A stretch of DNA of 45,026 bases from Pseudopelagicola sp. (GCA_026195905.1 JAPHRE010000018.1:1-45026), one strand, 5' to 3'; numbered from the stretch's first letter, positions 9,195-17,318 are shown. Program-made: numbers and translations. Notes: generated by a model from the sequence alone, not told the origin.

Positions 9195-9224
9195 CGAAAA
9201 GACCCCCCAGAGCGAACCGGGGGG
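9195..9224 (-). terminator. Intra-operon terminator/attenuator between dctP and dctQ
   Basis: On the minus strand CCCCCC and GGGGGG (9219-9224 and 9203-9208) form a stem with a 10-base loop, followed by TCTTTTC. Partial termination here would give more binding protein than permease, a common arrangement in binding-protein operons. It could also protect the 3' end of dctP mRNA. Confidence 0.7.
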
Positions 9225-9246
9225 CCTCGTAAGTTTAGGCGCTAAA

Positions 9247-10332
9247 TCAGCCCATCACGCGGTTACGTTGCGCGGCAAACGCGCCTTCCGAACGGCTACC
9301 CCATTCGGCCGACTTTTTCATCGATTCATAGTAGCTGTCGTAGCATGCCTTGTAGAGTTCATCATCCATCGGTGCCTGCACGACTTCTAGTGCTGCTGCG
9401 CCGAATGCATCCCAAACGCTTTCCGGGAATTCAAGGATCTTCACGCCACCAGACTGCAAACGCTGCAGCGCCGCAGAGTTGTTCGACATGAACTGCGCCA
9501 TCGACCAGATGTTGGTCGCCTGCGAAGCATTGCTGATAATCGCCTGATGCGCGGGGCTCAGACCTTCATACACTTCGAGGTTGACGGTCACGTTGAGGTT
9601 CGGGCCCGGCTCATGGAAACCAGCGGTGTAGTAAATCTTGGTGATTTCCTGGAAACCGGCTTTTTCATCTGCCCAAGGGCCGATCCATTCGGTGCCGTCG
9701 ATCGCGCCGGACGCAAGCGCCTGATACACTTCCGAACCCGGAAGGTTTTGAACGCTGGCGCCGAGCTTACCAAGCACCTGACCGCCCTGACCGGGCATAC
9801 GGAAGCGAAGACCCTGGAAGTCTTCGGGCGCATTGATTTCCTTGGAGAACCAGCCGCCCGACTGCGGGCCGGTGTTGCCTGCCGGGAATGCTTTCAAGCC
9901 GAAGATCGAATAGAGATCATCGGCCAGCTCACGCCCACCATCATGATAGAACCAGTTGCTGAATTCTTGGAAATTCATTCCGAACGGCACTTGGCTAAAG
10001 AACGAAAGCGCCGGGTGTTGACCAAGGAAGTAATAGTCAACGCCGTGATACATGTCGGCTTGGCCTGCTGCGACGGCATCGAATGATTCGAATGCACCCA
10101 CAAGCTCACCAGCCGCTTTTACGTCAACGGTCAGCTGGCCGTCCGACATCGCGGTGATGGCATCAGCGGTGTATTGTGCCGCATCAAACACGCCTGCAAG
10201 GCCACGGCCCCAGGTCGTAACCATCGTCAGCGTGCGCTTGCCTTGCGCATAAGCTGGTGCTGCCAGTGTGGTGGTGGCAGCAGCAGCCGCACCGCCCATA
10301 GCCGAAGTTTTAAGAAAAGAACGACGATCCAT
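9247..10332 (-). CDS. dctP: TRAP transporter periplasmic binding protein, TakP-like
   Basis: This 361-residue protein starts with a Tat signal (MDRRSFLKTSAMGG with the RR-x-FLK motif, then APAYAQ cleavage), so it is probably exported folded. The mature part resembles Rhodobacter sphaeroides TakP, a binding protein for 2-oxo acids such as pyruvate: KRTLTMVTTWGRGL, PAGNTGPQSGGWFSKEINA, FRMPGQGGQV, GAIDGTEWIGPW and YYTAGFHEPGP. This points to 2-oxoacids or related carboxylates as ligand; that is inference from the family. GGAGG lies 9 bases before the ATG. It is the first gene of the operon and diverges from the sensor kinase. Confidence 0.93.
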   Translation of the reverse strand: MDRRSFLKTSAMGGAAAAATTTLAAPAYAQGKRTLTMVTTWGRGLAGVFDAAQYTADAITAMSDGQLTVDVKAAGELVGAFESFDAVAAGQADMYHGVDYYFLGQHPALSFFSQVPFGMNFQEFSNWFYHDGGRELADDLYSIFGLKAFPAGNTGPQSGGWFSKEINAPEDFQGLRFRMPGQGGQVLGKLGASVQNLPGSEVYQALASGAIDGTEWIGPWADEKAGFQEITKIYYTAGFHEPGPNLNVTVNLEVYEGLSPAHQAIISNASQATNIWSMAQFMSNNSAALQRLQSGGVKILEFPESVWDAFGAAALEVVQAPMDDELYKACYDSYYESMKKSAEWGSRSEGAFAAQRNRVMG

Positions 10333-10583
10333 AGAGTGATTCCTCCCAGAATATTGTTACAGCCCAGCATGCCGCGAACGGCCTGCGAGCGGATCGTTAC
10401 AGTGGTGCCAGCCTAGCCATGCATCCCGTGTGTTGGAATACCTATTTCTGCGTAGAGACCCATCTTCATGGTAGAAAAATTGACCAGTTTGCCCAAGCAA
10501 CGGTCAAAACGCCGTGCTGACAGGGGGTCGCGCTGGTAATTCTCCTCTATGATTCGGGCCTGCAACGTCGTAACGAATCATAC

Positions 10584-12008
10584 ATGCGCCGCTTTCTCTC
10601 GCATCTGCGCCCGTCCTACGGGCAAAAGCTGTCCTTGCTTGCAACCTTACCGCTTATTCTTGCGGTGGCGGCGATCACCGTGCTTGTGGCCCATCAATCG
10701 CGCCAACTGGCCGAACGCGAGATTCACGCCCTTGAAATGCGCCTGATCGAGGCGAAAAGGGCCGAGTTGAAAAACTATATGTCAATCGCCCGCACGGCCT
10801 TTATCAATATATACGGCCGCGCCGCGCCCGATGATGAGCGTGCCAAAACCGCCGTAGCACAGATCCTCGCCGCCATGCTCTACGGGCAGGACGGGTATTT
10901 CTTTGTCTTCGACTATAAGGGCAACAACCTCGTCAGCCCGCGTCAAACCCATCTGATCGGCAAGAACTGGACCGGGCTTGAGGATGTGAACGGCACTGCG
11001 ATCACCGACACGCTGATCCGCATCGCCCGGCAAGGCGGCGGCTATCATACCTATGACTGGCCCAAACCCTCGACCGGCGAAACCGCTCGCATGGTCACAT
11101 ATGTGGTCGGGCTTCAGGACTGGCGATGGGCCATTGGCACCGGGATCTTTATCGACGACGTGCTTGAAACCGTTGCCGCCTCGCGCGCCGAAGTCGAAAG
11201 CCGGGTGCGGCGCACGTCGCAATATATCCTTGCCATCGCCGTCGGAGCCCTGCTCATGGTGTTCATGTCCGGTCTTGTCATCAATATCCGCGAACGTCGC
11301 CTTGCCGATGTCAAGCTCAAGGCGCTGACCCAACGTGTCTTTGACGCCCAGGAAGAAGAACGCGGCCGCGTCGCGCGCGAACTCCATGACGGCATAAGCC
11401 AATTGCTTGTCGGGGTGCGCTATGCACTCGATAGCGCCAAACGCCGCTTTGCCAAAGGCGATGACAAGGCCGAAGAGACGCTCGACCGCGGCATCGGCCA
11501 TCTTTCAAACGCCATTCAGGAAGTGCGCCGTATTTCCCGCGACCTACGCCCCGGTGTGCTGGATGATCTCGGCCTTGGCCCGGCCCTCAAAGCCCTGACC
11601 GATGAATTCGCCAAACGCACGGGTATCGAAGCACAGTTTACTACCGTGGTGTTCCGCAACCGTCTCGACAATGACGCCAAGAACGCGCTTTACCGCATCG
11701 CACAAGAGGCGTTGACCAATGTCGAACGCCATTCCGGCGCAACCCACGTAACGGTCGATCTGCGCGGCCATATCGGCGGCGCGACGCTGCGCATTTCCGA
11801 CAATGGCAGCGGCATCCCCCAAGAAGGTCCGCACCATCCCCGTGCCGGCCTTGGTCTGCGCAACATGCAGGAACGCGCCGAACAACTCGAAGGCACCCTG
11901 CGCATCTTTTCGACCCGCTCGGGAACGGCTATTGCCGCCGAAGTCCCGCTTAGCCACATCCTGACGCCTGAAGAAGCCTCCCCAGACAAAAGAAAGGCCA
12001 GTGCATGA
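10584..12008 (+). CDS. Cache-domain sensor histidine kinase, NarL/DegS-type
   Basis: This 474-residue membrane kinase has a membrane segment at about 16-36, a periplasmic single-Cache domain at about 40-205 (DGYFFVFDYKGNNLVSP and DWRWAIGTGIFIDDV), and a second membrane segment at 212-234. A HisKA_3 dimerisation domain follows with phosphoacceptor His268 in RVARELHDGISQ, then an HATPase domain with N-box LYRIAQEALTNVERHSG and DNGSGIP. Cache domains commonly bind small carboxylates. It diverges from a 2-oxoacid-type TRAP operon and overlaps its response regulator by 4 bp, so it probably senses the TRAP substrate. Confidence 0.93.
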   Translation: MRRFLSHLRPSYGQKLSLLATLPLILAVAAITVLVAHQSRQLAEREIHALEMRLIEAKRAELKNYMSIARTAFINIYGRAAPDDERAKTAVAQILAAMLYGQDGYFFVFDYKGNNLVSPRQTHLIGKNWTGLEDVNGTAITDTLIRIARQGGGYHTYDWPKPSTGETARMVTYVVGLQDWRWAIGTGIFIDDVLETVAASRAEVESRVRRTSQYILAIAVGALLMVFMSGLVINIRERRLADVKLKALTQRVFDAQEEERGRVARELHDGISQLLVGVRYALDSAKRRFAKGDDKAEETLDRGIGHLSNAIQEVRRISRDLRPGVLDDLGLGPALKALTDEFAKRTGIEAQFTTVVFRNRLDNDAKNALYRIAQEALTNVERHSGATHVTVDLRGHIGGATLRISDNGSGIPQEGPHHPRAGLGLRNMQERAEQLEGTLRIFSTRSGTAIAAEVPLSHILTPEEASPDKRKASA

Positions 12009-12694
12009 CCGAGCCTTCGGCCCCCGTCTCGATCCCCCCAGTCTCGCCCCCCCCCGCCTTGATCCGAATTGCCATCGTGGACGACCATCCGATGGTCGCC
12101 GAAGGCATTCAGTCCATCCTCGAAAGCTACGATGACATTGAGGTCATCGCCACGCTCTGCAATGGCCGCGAGGCGGTGGACAAGCTCGGCGCTCTCGGCC
12201 CCGATATCGTGCTGATGGATCTCAACATGCCGGAAATCGGCGGCCTCACCGCAACGGAAATGCTGCTCGAGGCCTACCCCGAGACCCGCATCCTGATCCT
12301 GTCGATGCATGATAGCCCTGAATATATCACAACCGCCCTGTCGCATGGGGCGATGGGATATGTCCTCAAGGACGTCCCAACCGAAGAAATCCGCATCGCG
12401 ATTGATACCGTGATGCTTGGCGAACGCTACCTGTGCACCGGGGCCAAAGGTTCGCTTGCCCCCTCCGAAAATGTCGAGCGCGAGGTGCTGACAAGCCGCG
12501 AACAGACGGTGCTCTTGCAACTGGCCCAAGGCAAATCCAACAAGGAAGTCGCCGTGGCGCTCGATATCTCGGTGCGCACCGTCGAAACCCACCGCAAGAA
12601 CATCAAACGCAAACTTGGCATTTCCTCGACTGCGGGCCTGACCCGTTATGCGATGGAACATGGCGTGCTTCAGGGCACCGGCGTCAGCCTCTAG
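12005..12694 (+). CDS. LuxR/NarL-type response regulator
   Basis: This 229-residue regulator has a receiver domain at about 20-135 with acidic residues Asp26-Asp27, phosphoacceptor Asp72 (LMDLNMPE) and Lys122 (VLKD). A C-terminal LuxR-type HTH near 160-225 (LTSREQTVLLQLAQGKSNKE, then VRTVETHRKNIKRKLG) binds DNA. The N-terminal 18 residues are proline-rich. Its ATG overlaps the stop of the kinase (ATGA), which suggests translational coupling. It most likely controls the divergent dctPQM operon. A terminator follows directly. Confidence 0.94.
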   Translation: MTEPSAPVSIPPVSPPPALIRIAIVDDHPMVAEGIQSILESYDDIEVIATLCNGREAVDKLGALGPDIVLMDLNMPEIGGLTATEMLLEAYPETRILILSMHDSPEYITTALSHGAMGYVLKDVPTEEIRIAIDTVMLGERYLCTGAKGSLAPSENVEREVLTSREQTVLLQLAQGKSNKEVAVALDISVRTVETHRKNIKRKLGISSTAGLTRYAMEHGVLQGTGVSL

Positions 12695-12716
12695 CTAACG
12701 TCGCCCCAAAGACGAA

Positions 12717-12749
12717 AACGCCGCGCATCGGCGCGGCGTTCCCGTTTTT
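12717..12749. terminator. Strong terminator, probably bidirectional
   Basis: AACGCCGCGC (12717-12726) and GCGCGGCGTT (12731-12740) form a perfect 10-bp stem with a 4-base loop, then CCCGTTTTT on the plus strand and AAAA before it. It lies between the response regulator and the converging peroxidase gene and can serve both. Confidence 0.85.
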
Positions 12750-12766
12750 CGATCTTGTCGTGTCGC

Positions 12767-13810
12767 TTATTCGACAATGATCCCGCTTGGGCGCGGTGTG
12801 GTTGCGGTTTCCGCCGGAAGGACCGGATATTCCACCACCGGCAATTCCCCTGTCAGCGATCCAAGGAAGGCGACGATCTTATCGGCTTCATCATCCGTAA
12901 GCTCTTCGCCAAGTTGGCTTTCGGCCATGATCTCGACCGCCACTTTCAGATCCCAAACAAGGCCCGAGTGGAAATACGGCGCGGTCTGGTCAATGTTGCG
13001 CAACGGCGACGCGCGGAACACATATTCATCATCCGCCGTTTCGGTCACAGCAAAACGCCCCTTGTCCCCTTCAGGCAGGATATCCGCGCCGGGCTTCTCG
13101 ATAAGGCCGAACGGATAGTAGCCGTTGCCGCCAAGGTTCACATCGTTATGGCAGGACGCACAGCCCTTATCCATAAACAGAGCAAGCCCCTCTTTCTCTT
13201 CCGCGCTCAGCGCATCTTCGTTGCCATTGAGATAGGCATCGAACGGCGCCGGTGTGATCAGCGTGGCCTCATAGGCTTCGATTGCCTTGGCAAAGTTGTC
13301 AAAGGTGACCGGATCGGCCTCATCCGGGAAGGATGCTTTGAACCATTCCTGATACTGCGGCATGGAATTTAGCGTCGCGACAACGTTCTCTGGTGTGTTC
13401 GCCATTTCAACACCGGCCTGAACTGGGCCTTTGGCCTGCGCCTTAAGGTCATCCGCGCGGCCGTCCCAGAACTGCGCGATATTGAAAACAGCGTTCAGCA
13501 CAGTCGGCGAGTTGCGTGGACCTTTCTGCCAGCCGTGACCGATCGAGGTCGGCATGTTGTCGTCCCCACCCGTCGCAAGGTTGTGGCACGAGTTGCACGA
13601 GAACACACCCGAGGCCGACATACGCGGATCAAAAAACAGCGCCTTGCCGAGGTCGATTTTCTCGGGGGTGATCACATTGTCCTTCTGCGCCGGAACAGTC
13701 GACGGCAGCGGCTTGAAATAATCAACCGCTTCGTCACGCAGTTCATCTGCGCTGGCTTGGGCTCCGAGGACACAGGCGATTGCCGCCGTGGCTGTCAAAA
13801 GACGTTTCAT
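12767..13810 (-). CDS. Periplasmic diheme cytochrome c peroxidase
   Basis: This 347-residue protein reduces hydrogen peroxide using electrons from cytochrome c. It has a Sec signal peptide (about residues 1-21, ending AQASA) and two heme c sites: Cys72-x-x-Cys-His76 (CNSCH) and Cys217-x-x-Cys-His221 (CASCH). Also present are LGKALFFDPRMS, NSPTVLNA, FWDGRADDLKAQAKGPV and PLRNIDQTAPYFHSG, all typical of the CcpA/MauG family. The size and motifs favour a classical peroxidase over MauG. An FNR box 65 bp before the ATG indicates induction under low oxygen. Confidence 0.93.
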   Translation of the reverse strand: MKRLLTATAAIACVLGAQASADELRDEAVDYFKPLPSTVPAQKDNVITPEKIDLGKALFFDPRMSASGVFSCNSCHNLATGGDDNMPTSIGHGWQKGPRNSPTVLNAVFNIAQFWDGRADDLKAQAKGPVQAGVEMANTPENVVATLNSMPQYQEWFKASFPDEADPVTFDNFAKAIEAYEATLITPAPFDAYLNGNEDALSAEEKEGLALFMDKGCASCHNDVNLGGNGYYPFGLIEKPGADILPEGDKGRFAVTETADDEYVFRASPLRNIDQTAPYFHSGLVWDLKVAVEIMAESQLGEELTDDEADKIVAFLGSLTGELPVVEYPVLPAETATTPRPSGIIVE

Positions 13811-13874
13811 TATTAGCTCCTACTTCGAGTCTCACGCGTTTGATCTCAGGATGGCAGGTTTCGCATCGGAAACT

Positions 13875-13888
13875 TTGATTTGGATCAA
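13875..13888. promoter_or_regulatory. FnrL/FNR box TTGAT-TTGG-ATCAA
   Basis: This is a perfect match to the FNR consensus TTGAT-N4-ATCAA, centred about 72 bp before the ATG of the cytochrome c peroxidase. The distance fits class I or II activation. In Rhodobacteraceae the regulator would be FnrL. Confidence 0.85.
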
Positions 13889-14112
13889 TTCTAAAGTAGT
13901 TAAAAAAGATATATTTTTCATATGGTTAACATCCGTATAATTGACATTTTTCAATCAATAGCATGACCAAACCGCCCCTTTGCCCTCCAAAATACGCGCC
14001 GATTTAGAGAATATGACAATTCCGACCGCTCCTGACGCAACTTTCGCAAAGTTTACCCCCCGACCTGCGACACTTTTCTCACAAGTTCCACCGCAACTCC
14101 GGTTTTTCGCGG
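13889..14112. other. Intergenic AT-rich stretch, no gene seen
   Basis: The stretch between the FNR box and the ilv promoter is AT-rich around 13890-13965. I see no coding frame with a start and ribosome binding site in it, and no convincing hairpin. It probably holds the core promoter of the peroxidase gene (reverse strand) on its left side. Confidence 0.5.
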
Positions 14113-14139
14113 TTGACGCCCCAATATCGCAGTCATAAT
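14113..14139 (+). promoter_or_regulatory. Probable promoter of the ilv leader and ilvBN
   Basis: TTGACG (14113-14118) and CATAAT (14134-14139) have a 15-bp spacer, slightly short for a sigma-70 promoter. It is 29 bp before the leader peptide start, so the transcript would carry the leader and terminator. Confidence 0.6.
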
Positions 14140-14167
14140 GTCCGCTCACACACGAGGAGATTTGAAC

Positions 14168-14215
14168 ATGGACGCTCTTATTGTCGTCGTAGGAAAATGG
14201 CGCATGGGCCGGTAA
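14168..14215 (+). CDS. ilv attenuator leader peptide, 15 residues
   Basis: The reading frame encodes MDALIVVVGKWRMGR and a TAA stop, with GAGGAG 8 bases before the ATG. It has a run of the three branched-chain amino acids made by the pathway (Leu-Ile-Val-Val-Val, codons 4-8), the hallmark of a leader that measures charged tRNA by ribosome stalling. Its 3' part (14199-14208) can pair with 14233-14242 to break the base of the following terminator. It was too short for usual gene calling. Confidence 0.85.
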   Translation: MDALIVVVGKWRMGR

Positions 14216-14242
14216 CGGACACCATAATGGTTCCCATGCGCC
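14199..14242 (+). promoter_or_regulatory. Candidate antiterminator helix of the ilv attenuator
   Basis: GGCGCATGGG at 14199-14208 is perfectly complementary to CCCATGCGCC at 14233-14242. The right arm includes the first three bases of the terminator stem, so the helix and the full terminator are mutually exclusive. A ribosome stalled on the Val codons leaves the left arm free; one that reaches the stop codon at 14213-14215 covers it. Confidence 0.7.
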
Positions 14243-14267
14243 CCCGACCAAAATCGGGGGCTTTTTT
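14240..14267 (+). terminator. ilv attenuator terminator
   Basis: GCCCCCGA (14240-14247) and TCGGGGGC (14254-14261) form a perfect 8-bp stem with a 6-base loop, followed by TTTTTT (14262-14267). It lies between the leader peptide and ilvB on the same strand, so it must be read through for ilvBN expression. Confidence 0.88.
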
Positions 14268-14307
14268 GTGTGAGAGTATTTAAGTGACGTTGCGAACGGA
14301 GAGACAG

Positions 14308-16062
14308 ATGACACGTCAGATGACCGGAGCGAGAATGGTGGTTCAAGCCCTCAAGGATCAGGGTGTGGACACGGTATTCGGATATCCCGGCGGGGCAGTC
14401 CTACCGATTTATGACGAAATCTTTCAGCAGAACGATATCCGTCATATCCTCGTGCGCCATGAACAAGGCGCGGTGCACGCCGCCGAAGGCTATGCGCGTT
14501 CGACCGGCAAGGTCGGCGTGGCGCTTGTGACCTCCGGCCCCGGCGCGACCAACGCCGTGACGGGCCTGACCGATGCCCTGCTGGATTCCATTCCGATTGT
14601 CGTGCTCTCGGGTCAGGTGCCGACCTTTATGATCGGCTCCGACGCCTTTCAGGAGGCCGATACCGTCGGCATCACCCGCCCCTGCACCAAACATAACTGG
14701 CTGTCGAAAGAGACCGAAACCCTCTCTGCGACCATCCATCAGGCGTTTCATGTCGCACGCTCTGGCCGCCCCGGCCCCGTGCTCGTGGATATTCCTAAGG
14801 ACGTGCAATTCGCCTCGGCCGAATATACGCCCCCGCAGGCCATCGACACCAACACCTACAAGCCACAGCTCAAGGGCGATATCGAGGCGATTACCGAACT
14901 TGTCGAGGCGCTGGAAAAAGCGGAACGCCCGGTCTTTTATACTGGCGGCGGCGTTATCAACTCCGGCCTGGGCGCAAGCCAGCTGTTGCGCGAACTCGTA
15001 GACGCGACCAACATCCCGATCACCTCAACCTTAATGGGGCTTGGTGCCTATCCTGCCTCTGGCAAGAACTGGTTGGGGATGCTCGGGATGCATGGTCTCT
15101 ACGAGGCCAATATGGCGATGCACGATTGCGACCTGATGATCAACATCGGCGCCCGCTTTGACGACCGCATCACCGGCCTGATTTCGGCCTTTAGCCCCGG
15201 TTCGAAAAAGGCCCATATCGACATTGATCCCTCGTCGATCAACAAGGTCATCAAGACGGATATCCCGATTGTCGGCGACGTCGGCCATGTGCTTGAGGAC
15301 ATCCTCAAGGTCTGGAAAGCGCGCGGGCGCAAGACCAACAAGGGCGCGATTGCCAAGTGGCATGAGCAGATCAACGACTGGCGCGCCGTGGATTGCCTGA
15401 GCTTCAAGCAGGAAGGCAACACCATCAAGCCGCAATACGCGCTGCATCGCCTTGAGCAACTGACCAAGGACATGGATCGCTACATCACGACCGAGGTCGG
15501 CCAGCATCAGATGTGGGCCGCGCAATACCTTCGGTTTGAGGATCCCAACCGCTGGATGACCTCCGGTGGCCTTGGCACAATGGGCTATGGCACCCCGGCC
15601 TCAATCGGTGTGCAGATGGCGCATCGCGATAGCCTCGTCATCAACGTCGCGGGCGAGGCCTCGTGGCTGATGAACATGCAGGAAATGGGCACCGCCGTTC
15701 AATTCCGCCTGCCGGTCAAGCAATTCATCCTCAACAACGAACGCCTCGGCATGGTCCGCCAGTGGCAGGAACTGCTGCACGGCGAACGCTATTCCCATAG
15801 CTGGTCCGAAGCCCTGCCCGATTTCGTCAAGCTCGCCGAGGCCTTTGGCTGCAAAGGCATCCGCTGCGACAACCCCGACGATCTTGATGAAGCGATCAAG
15901 GAAATGATCGCCTACGACGGCCCGGTGATCTTCGACTGTCTGGTGGAAAAACACGAGAACTGCTTCCCGATGATCCCCTCGGGCAAACCGCATAACGAAA
16001 TGCTTCTGGGCGAAGCCAAGACCGAAGGTGCCATCGAAGCTGGCGGCGCCGTGCTTGTGTAA
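14308..16062 (+). CDS. ilvB: Acetolactate synthase large (catalytic) subunit
   Basis: This 584-residue thiamine-diphosphate enzyme condenses pyruvate to 2-acetolactate (or 2-aceto-2-hydroxybutyrate), the first common step of Val, Leu and Ile synthesis. Seen are the PYR domain with catalytic Glu52 (RHEQGAVHAAEGYA), the FAD-binding middle domain, and the PP domain. The metal-binding motif, usually GDG-x(24-27)-NN, reads Gly449-Glu450-Ala451 with Asn476-Asn477 24 residues later. I chose the ATG at 14308 (MTRQMTGARMVVQ) because CGGAGAG lies 5 bases before it; a GTG at 14284 is in frame but lacks such a site. ilvN follows 12 bp later. Confidence 0.95.
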   Translation: MTRQMTGARMVVQALKDQGVDTVFGYPGGAVLPIYDEIFQQNDIRHILVRHEQGAVHAAEGYARSTGKVGVALVTSGPGATNAVTGLTDALLDSIPIVVLSGQVPTFMIGSDAFQEADTVGITRPCTKHNWLSKETETLSATIHQAFHVARSGRPGPVLVDIPKDVQFASAEYTPPQAIDTNTYKPQLKGDIEAITELVEALEKAERPVFYTGGGVINSGLGASQLLRELVDATNIPITSTLMGLGAYPASGKNWLGMLGMHGLYEANMAMHDCDLMINIGARFDDRITGLISAFSPGSKKAHIDIDPSSINKVIKTDIPIVGDVGHVLEDILKVWKARGRKTNKGAIAKWHEQINDWRAVDCLSFKQEGNTIKPQYALHRLEQLTKDMDRYITTEVGQHQMWAAQYLRFEDPNRWMTSGGLGTMGYGTPASIGVQMAHRDSLVINVAGEASWLMNMQEMGTAVQFRLPVKQFILNNERLGMVRQWQELLHGERYSHSWSEALPDFVKLAEAFGCKGIRCDNPDDLDEAIKEMIAYDGPVIFDCLVEKHENCFPMIPSGKPHNEMLLGEAKTEGAIEAGGAVLV

Positions 16063-16074
16063 GGAGAGACGACA

Positions 16075-16638
16075 ATGGCTGCTCTGAAAATCAAAAAAGG
16101 CTCGACCAAGCATTCGGCCTATAACCTGCGCCCGAACTTCTCTGACGTGCAGGAAACCCATACGCTCGCGGTGAATGTCGACAACGAACCGGGCGTCCTC
16201 GCCCGTGTCATCGGCCTGTTTTCCGGGCGCGGCTACAACATCGAAAGCCTGACCGTGGCCGAGGTCGACCATCACGGCCACCAGTCGCGCATCACCATCG
16301 TGACCAAAGGCACGCCGCAGGTCATCGAACAGATCAAGGCGCAACTGGGCCGCATCGTGCCGGTTCACGAAGTCCATGACCTCACCGTCGAAGGCCCGGC
16401 CGTCGAGCGCGAACTGGGGCTTTTCAAGGTGACGGGCGATGGCGAAAAACGTATCGAAGCCCTGCGTCTGGCCGAAATTTTCCGCGCCAACGTGGTCGAC
16501 TCGACGCTTCAGAGCTTTGTCTTTGAGATCACCGGCGCGCCCGAAAAGATCGACGCTTTTGCCGATCTGATGCGCCCGCTTGGCCTTGTCGAGGTCGCCC
16601 GCACCGGCGTCGCCGCCCTGTCGCGCGGGGCCGCCTGA
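16075..16638 (+). CDS. ilvN: Acetolactate synthase small (regulatory) subunit
   Basis: This 187-residue protein binds the large subunit, raises its activity and gives feedback inhibition by valine. An N-terminal ACT domain (HTLAVNVDNEPGVLARVIG, then FSGRGYNIESLTV) lies at about 30-100, and the C-terminal ALS_ss domain (LGLFKVTGDGEKRIEALRLA) follows. The N-terminal 28 residues are an extension relative to E. coli IlvH (about 160 residues), common in alphaproteobacteria. AGGAGAG precedes the ATG. It shares the attenuated transcript with ilvB. Confidence 0.95.
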   Translation: MAALKIKKGSTKHSAYNLRPNFSDVQETHTLAVNVDNEPGVLARVIGLFSGRGYNIESLTVAEVDHHGHQSRITIVTKGTPQVIEQIKAQLGRIVPVHEVHDLTVEGPAVERELGLFKVTGDGEKRIEALRLAEIFRANVVDSTLQSFVFEITGAPEKIDAFADLMRPLGLVEVARTGVAALSRGAA

Positions 16639-16661
16639 CCCAACATCACATCACCAACAAG

Positions 16662-16686
16662 AAAGGGGGCCATCGGCCCCCTTTTT
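16662..16686 (+). terminator. Terminator of the ilvBN operon
   Basis: GGGGGCC (16665-16671) and GGCCCCC (16675-16681) form a stem with a 3-base ATC loop, flanked by AAA and TTTTT. It lies 24 bp after the ilvN stop. The flanking A and T runs could also let it serve the minus strand. Confidence 0.88.
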
Positions 16687-16718
16687 CGTTTCGCATCCAG
16701 CGCAGAGCGCGCAACCGA

Positions 16719-17105
16719 TCAGGCTAACACAAGGGTCCCCACCCTGCGCGCCGCGCGACGGGACGCGAAAGGGATCACATTGGCAACGCGAAACCTGGCT
16801 CTCTTTTCTGGCGTCAGGTTGCTATCTTTACCCGTGCCTTGCGGCGGTGACGCCGCCACAATCCGCTCGCCCAGACCTTCATACGCGCCCTGTTCGACCC
16901 GTCGCATATTTCTTGCCAGACGAAGATCGTCGACCTGTTCCATCTCAAAAGCAACAAGATCGCCCGTATCAAGACCCCCCGTCACATCAGCCCCTTCGGA
17001 CACCGTGCCATGCGGACCTTCAAAATAGGCAAGATCCCCATGATCCTCGCACCAGATCACAGCTTTATTTTCCAAACAATCTCTCCAGAGAACCACGCCA
17101 AGCAT
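16719..17105 (-). CDS. Conserved hypothetical protein, 128 residues
   Basis: I do not recognise a named family. The protein begins MLGVVLWRDCLENKAVIWCE and contains DHGDLAYFEG, TGDLVAFEMEQVDD and LRLARNMRRV. These short, evenly spaced strands look like a small beta-barrel or cold-shock-like fold, followed by a basic tail (RFRVANVIPFASRRAARRVG). I chose the ATG at 17105 because AAGGAG lies 11 bases before it. The frame extends to a TTG at 17147 with no better site. It converges with ilvBN and diverges from the XRE regulator. Confidence 0.65.
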   Translation of the reverse strand: MLGVVLWRDCLENKAVIWCEDHGDLAYFEGPHGTVSEGADVTGGLDTGDLVAFEMEQVDDLRLARNMRRVEQGAYEGLGERIVAASPPQGTGKDSNLTPEKRARFRVANVIPFASRRAARRVGTLVLA

Positions 17106-17260
17106 TTGAGATAGAACTCCTTTTTTGTCCTCCCATGAGTTTTCCAAAGAAGTTGATTTGAAAACATTAAAAATTGCGCGTCGTTCGGTGTGAAATTGTG
17201 TCGACTTCCGCCATCCCGGATGCGAAAATGCATCAGCGTGATGTTATATAGCGTCATTTT

Positions 17261-17288
17261 TTGACTTTTCCACGCGCAAAGATATAAC
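17261..17288 (+). promoter_or_regulatory. Probable sigma-70 promoter of the XRE regulator
   Basis: TTGACT (17261-17266) and TATAAC (17283-17288) have a 16-bp spacer. The expected start point is about 25 bases before the TTG start codon of the regulator. Confidence 0.6.
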
Positions 17289-17318
17289 AGGCCCAAGGCC
17301 AAGCAGCCGGAGGGTGAA

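Noticed and set aside
13015-13040. GGAAC-N17-CGTT on the plus strand
   Set aside because: It is inside the peroxidase gene on the opposite strand, with no gene start after it, and the spacer differs from that of the five promoters.
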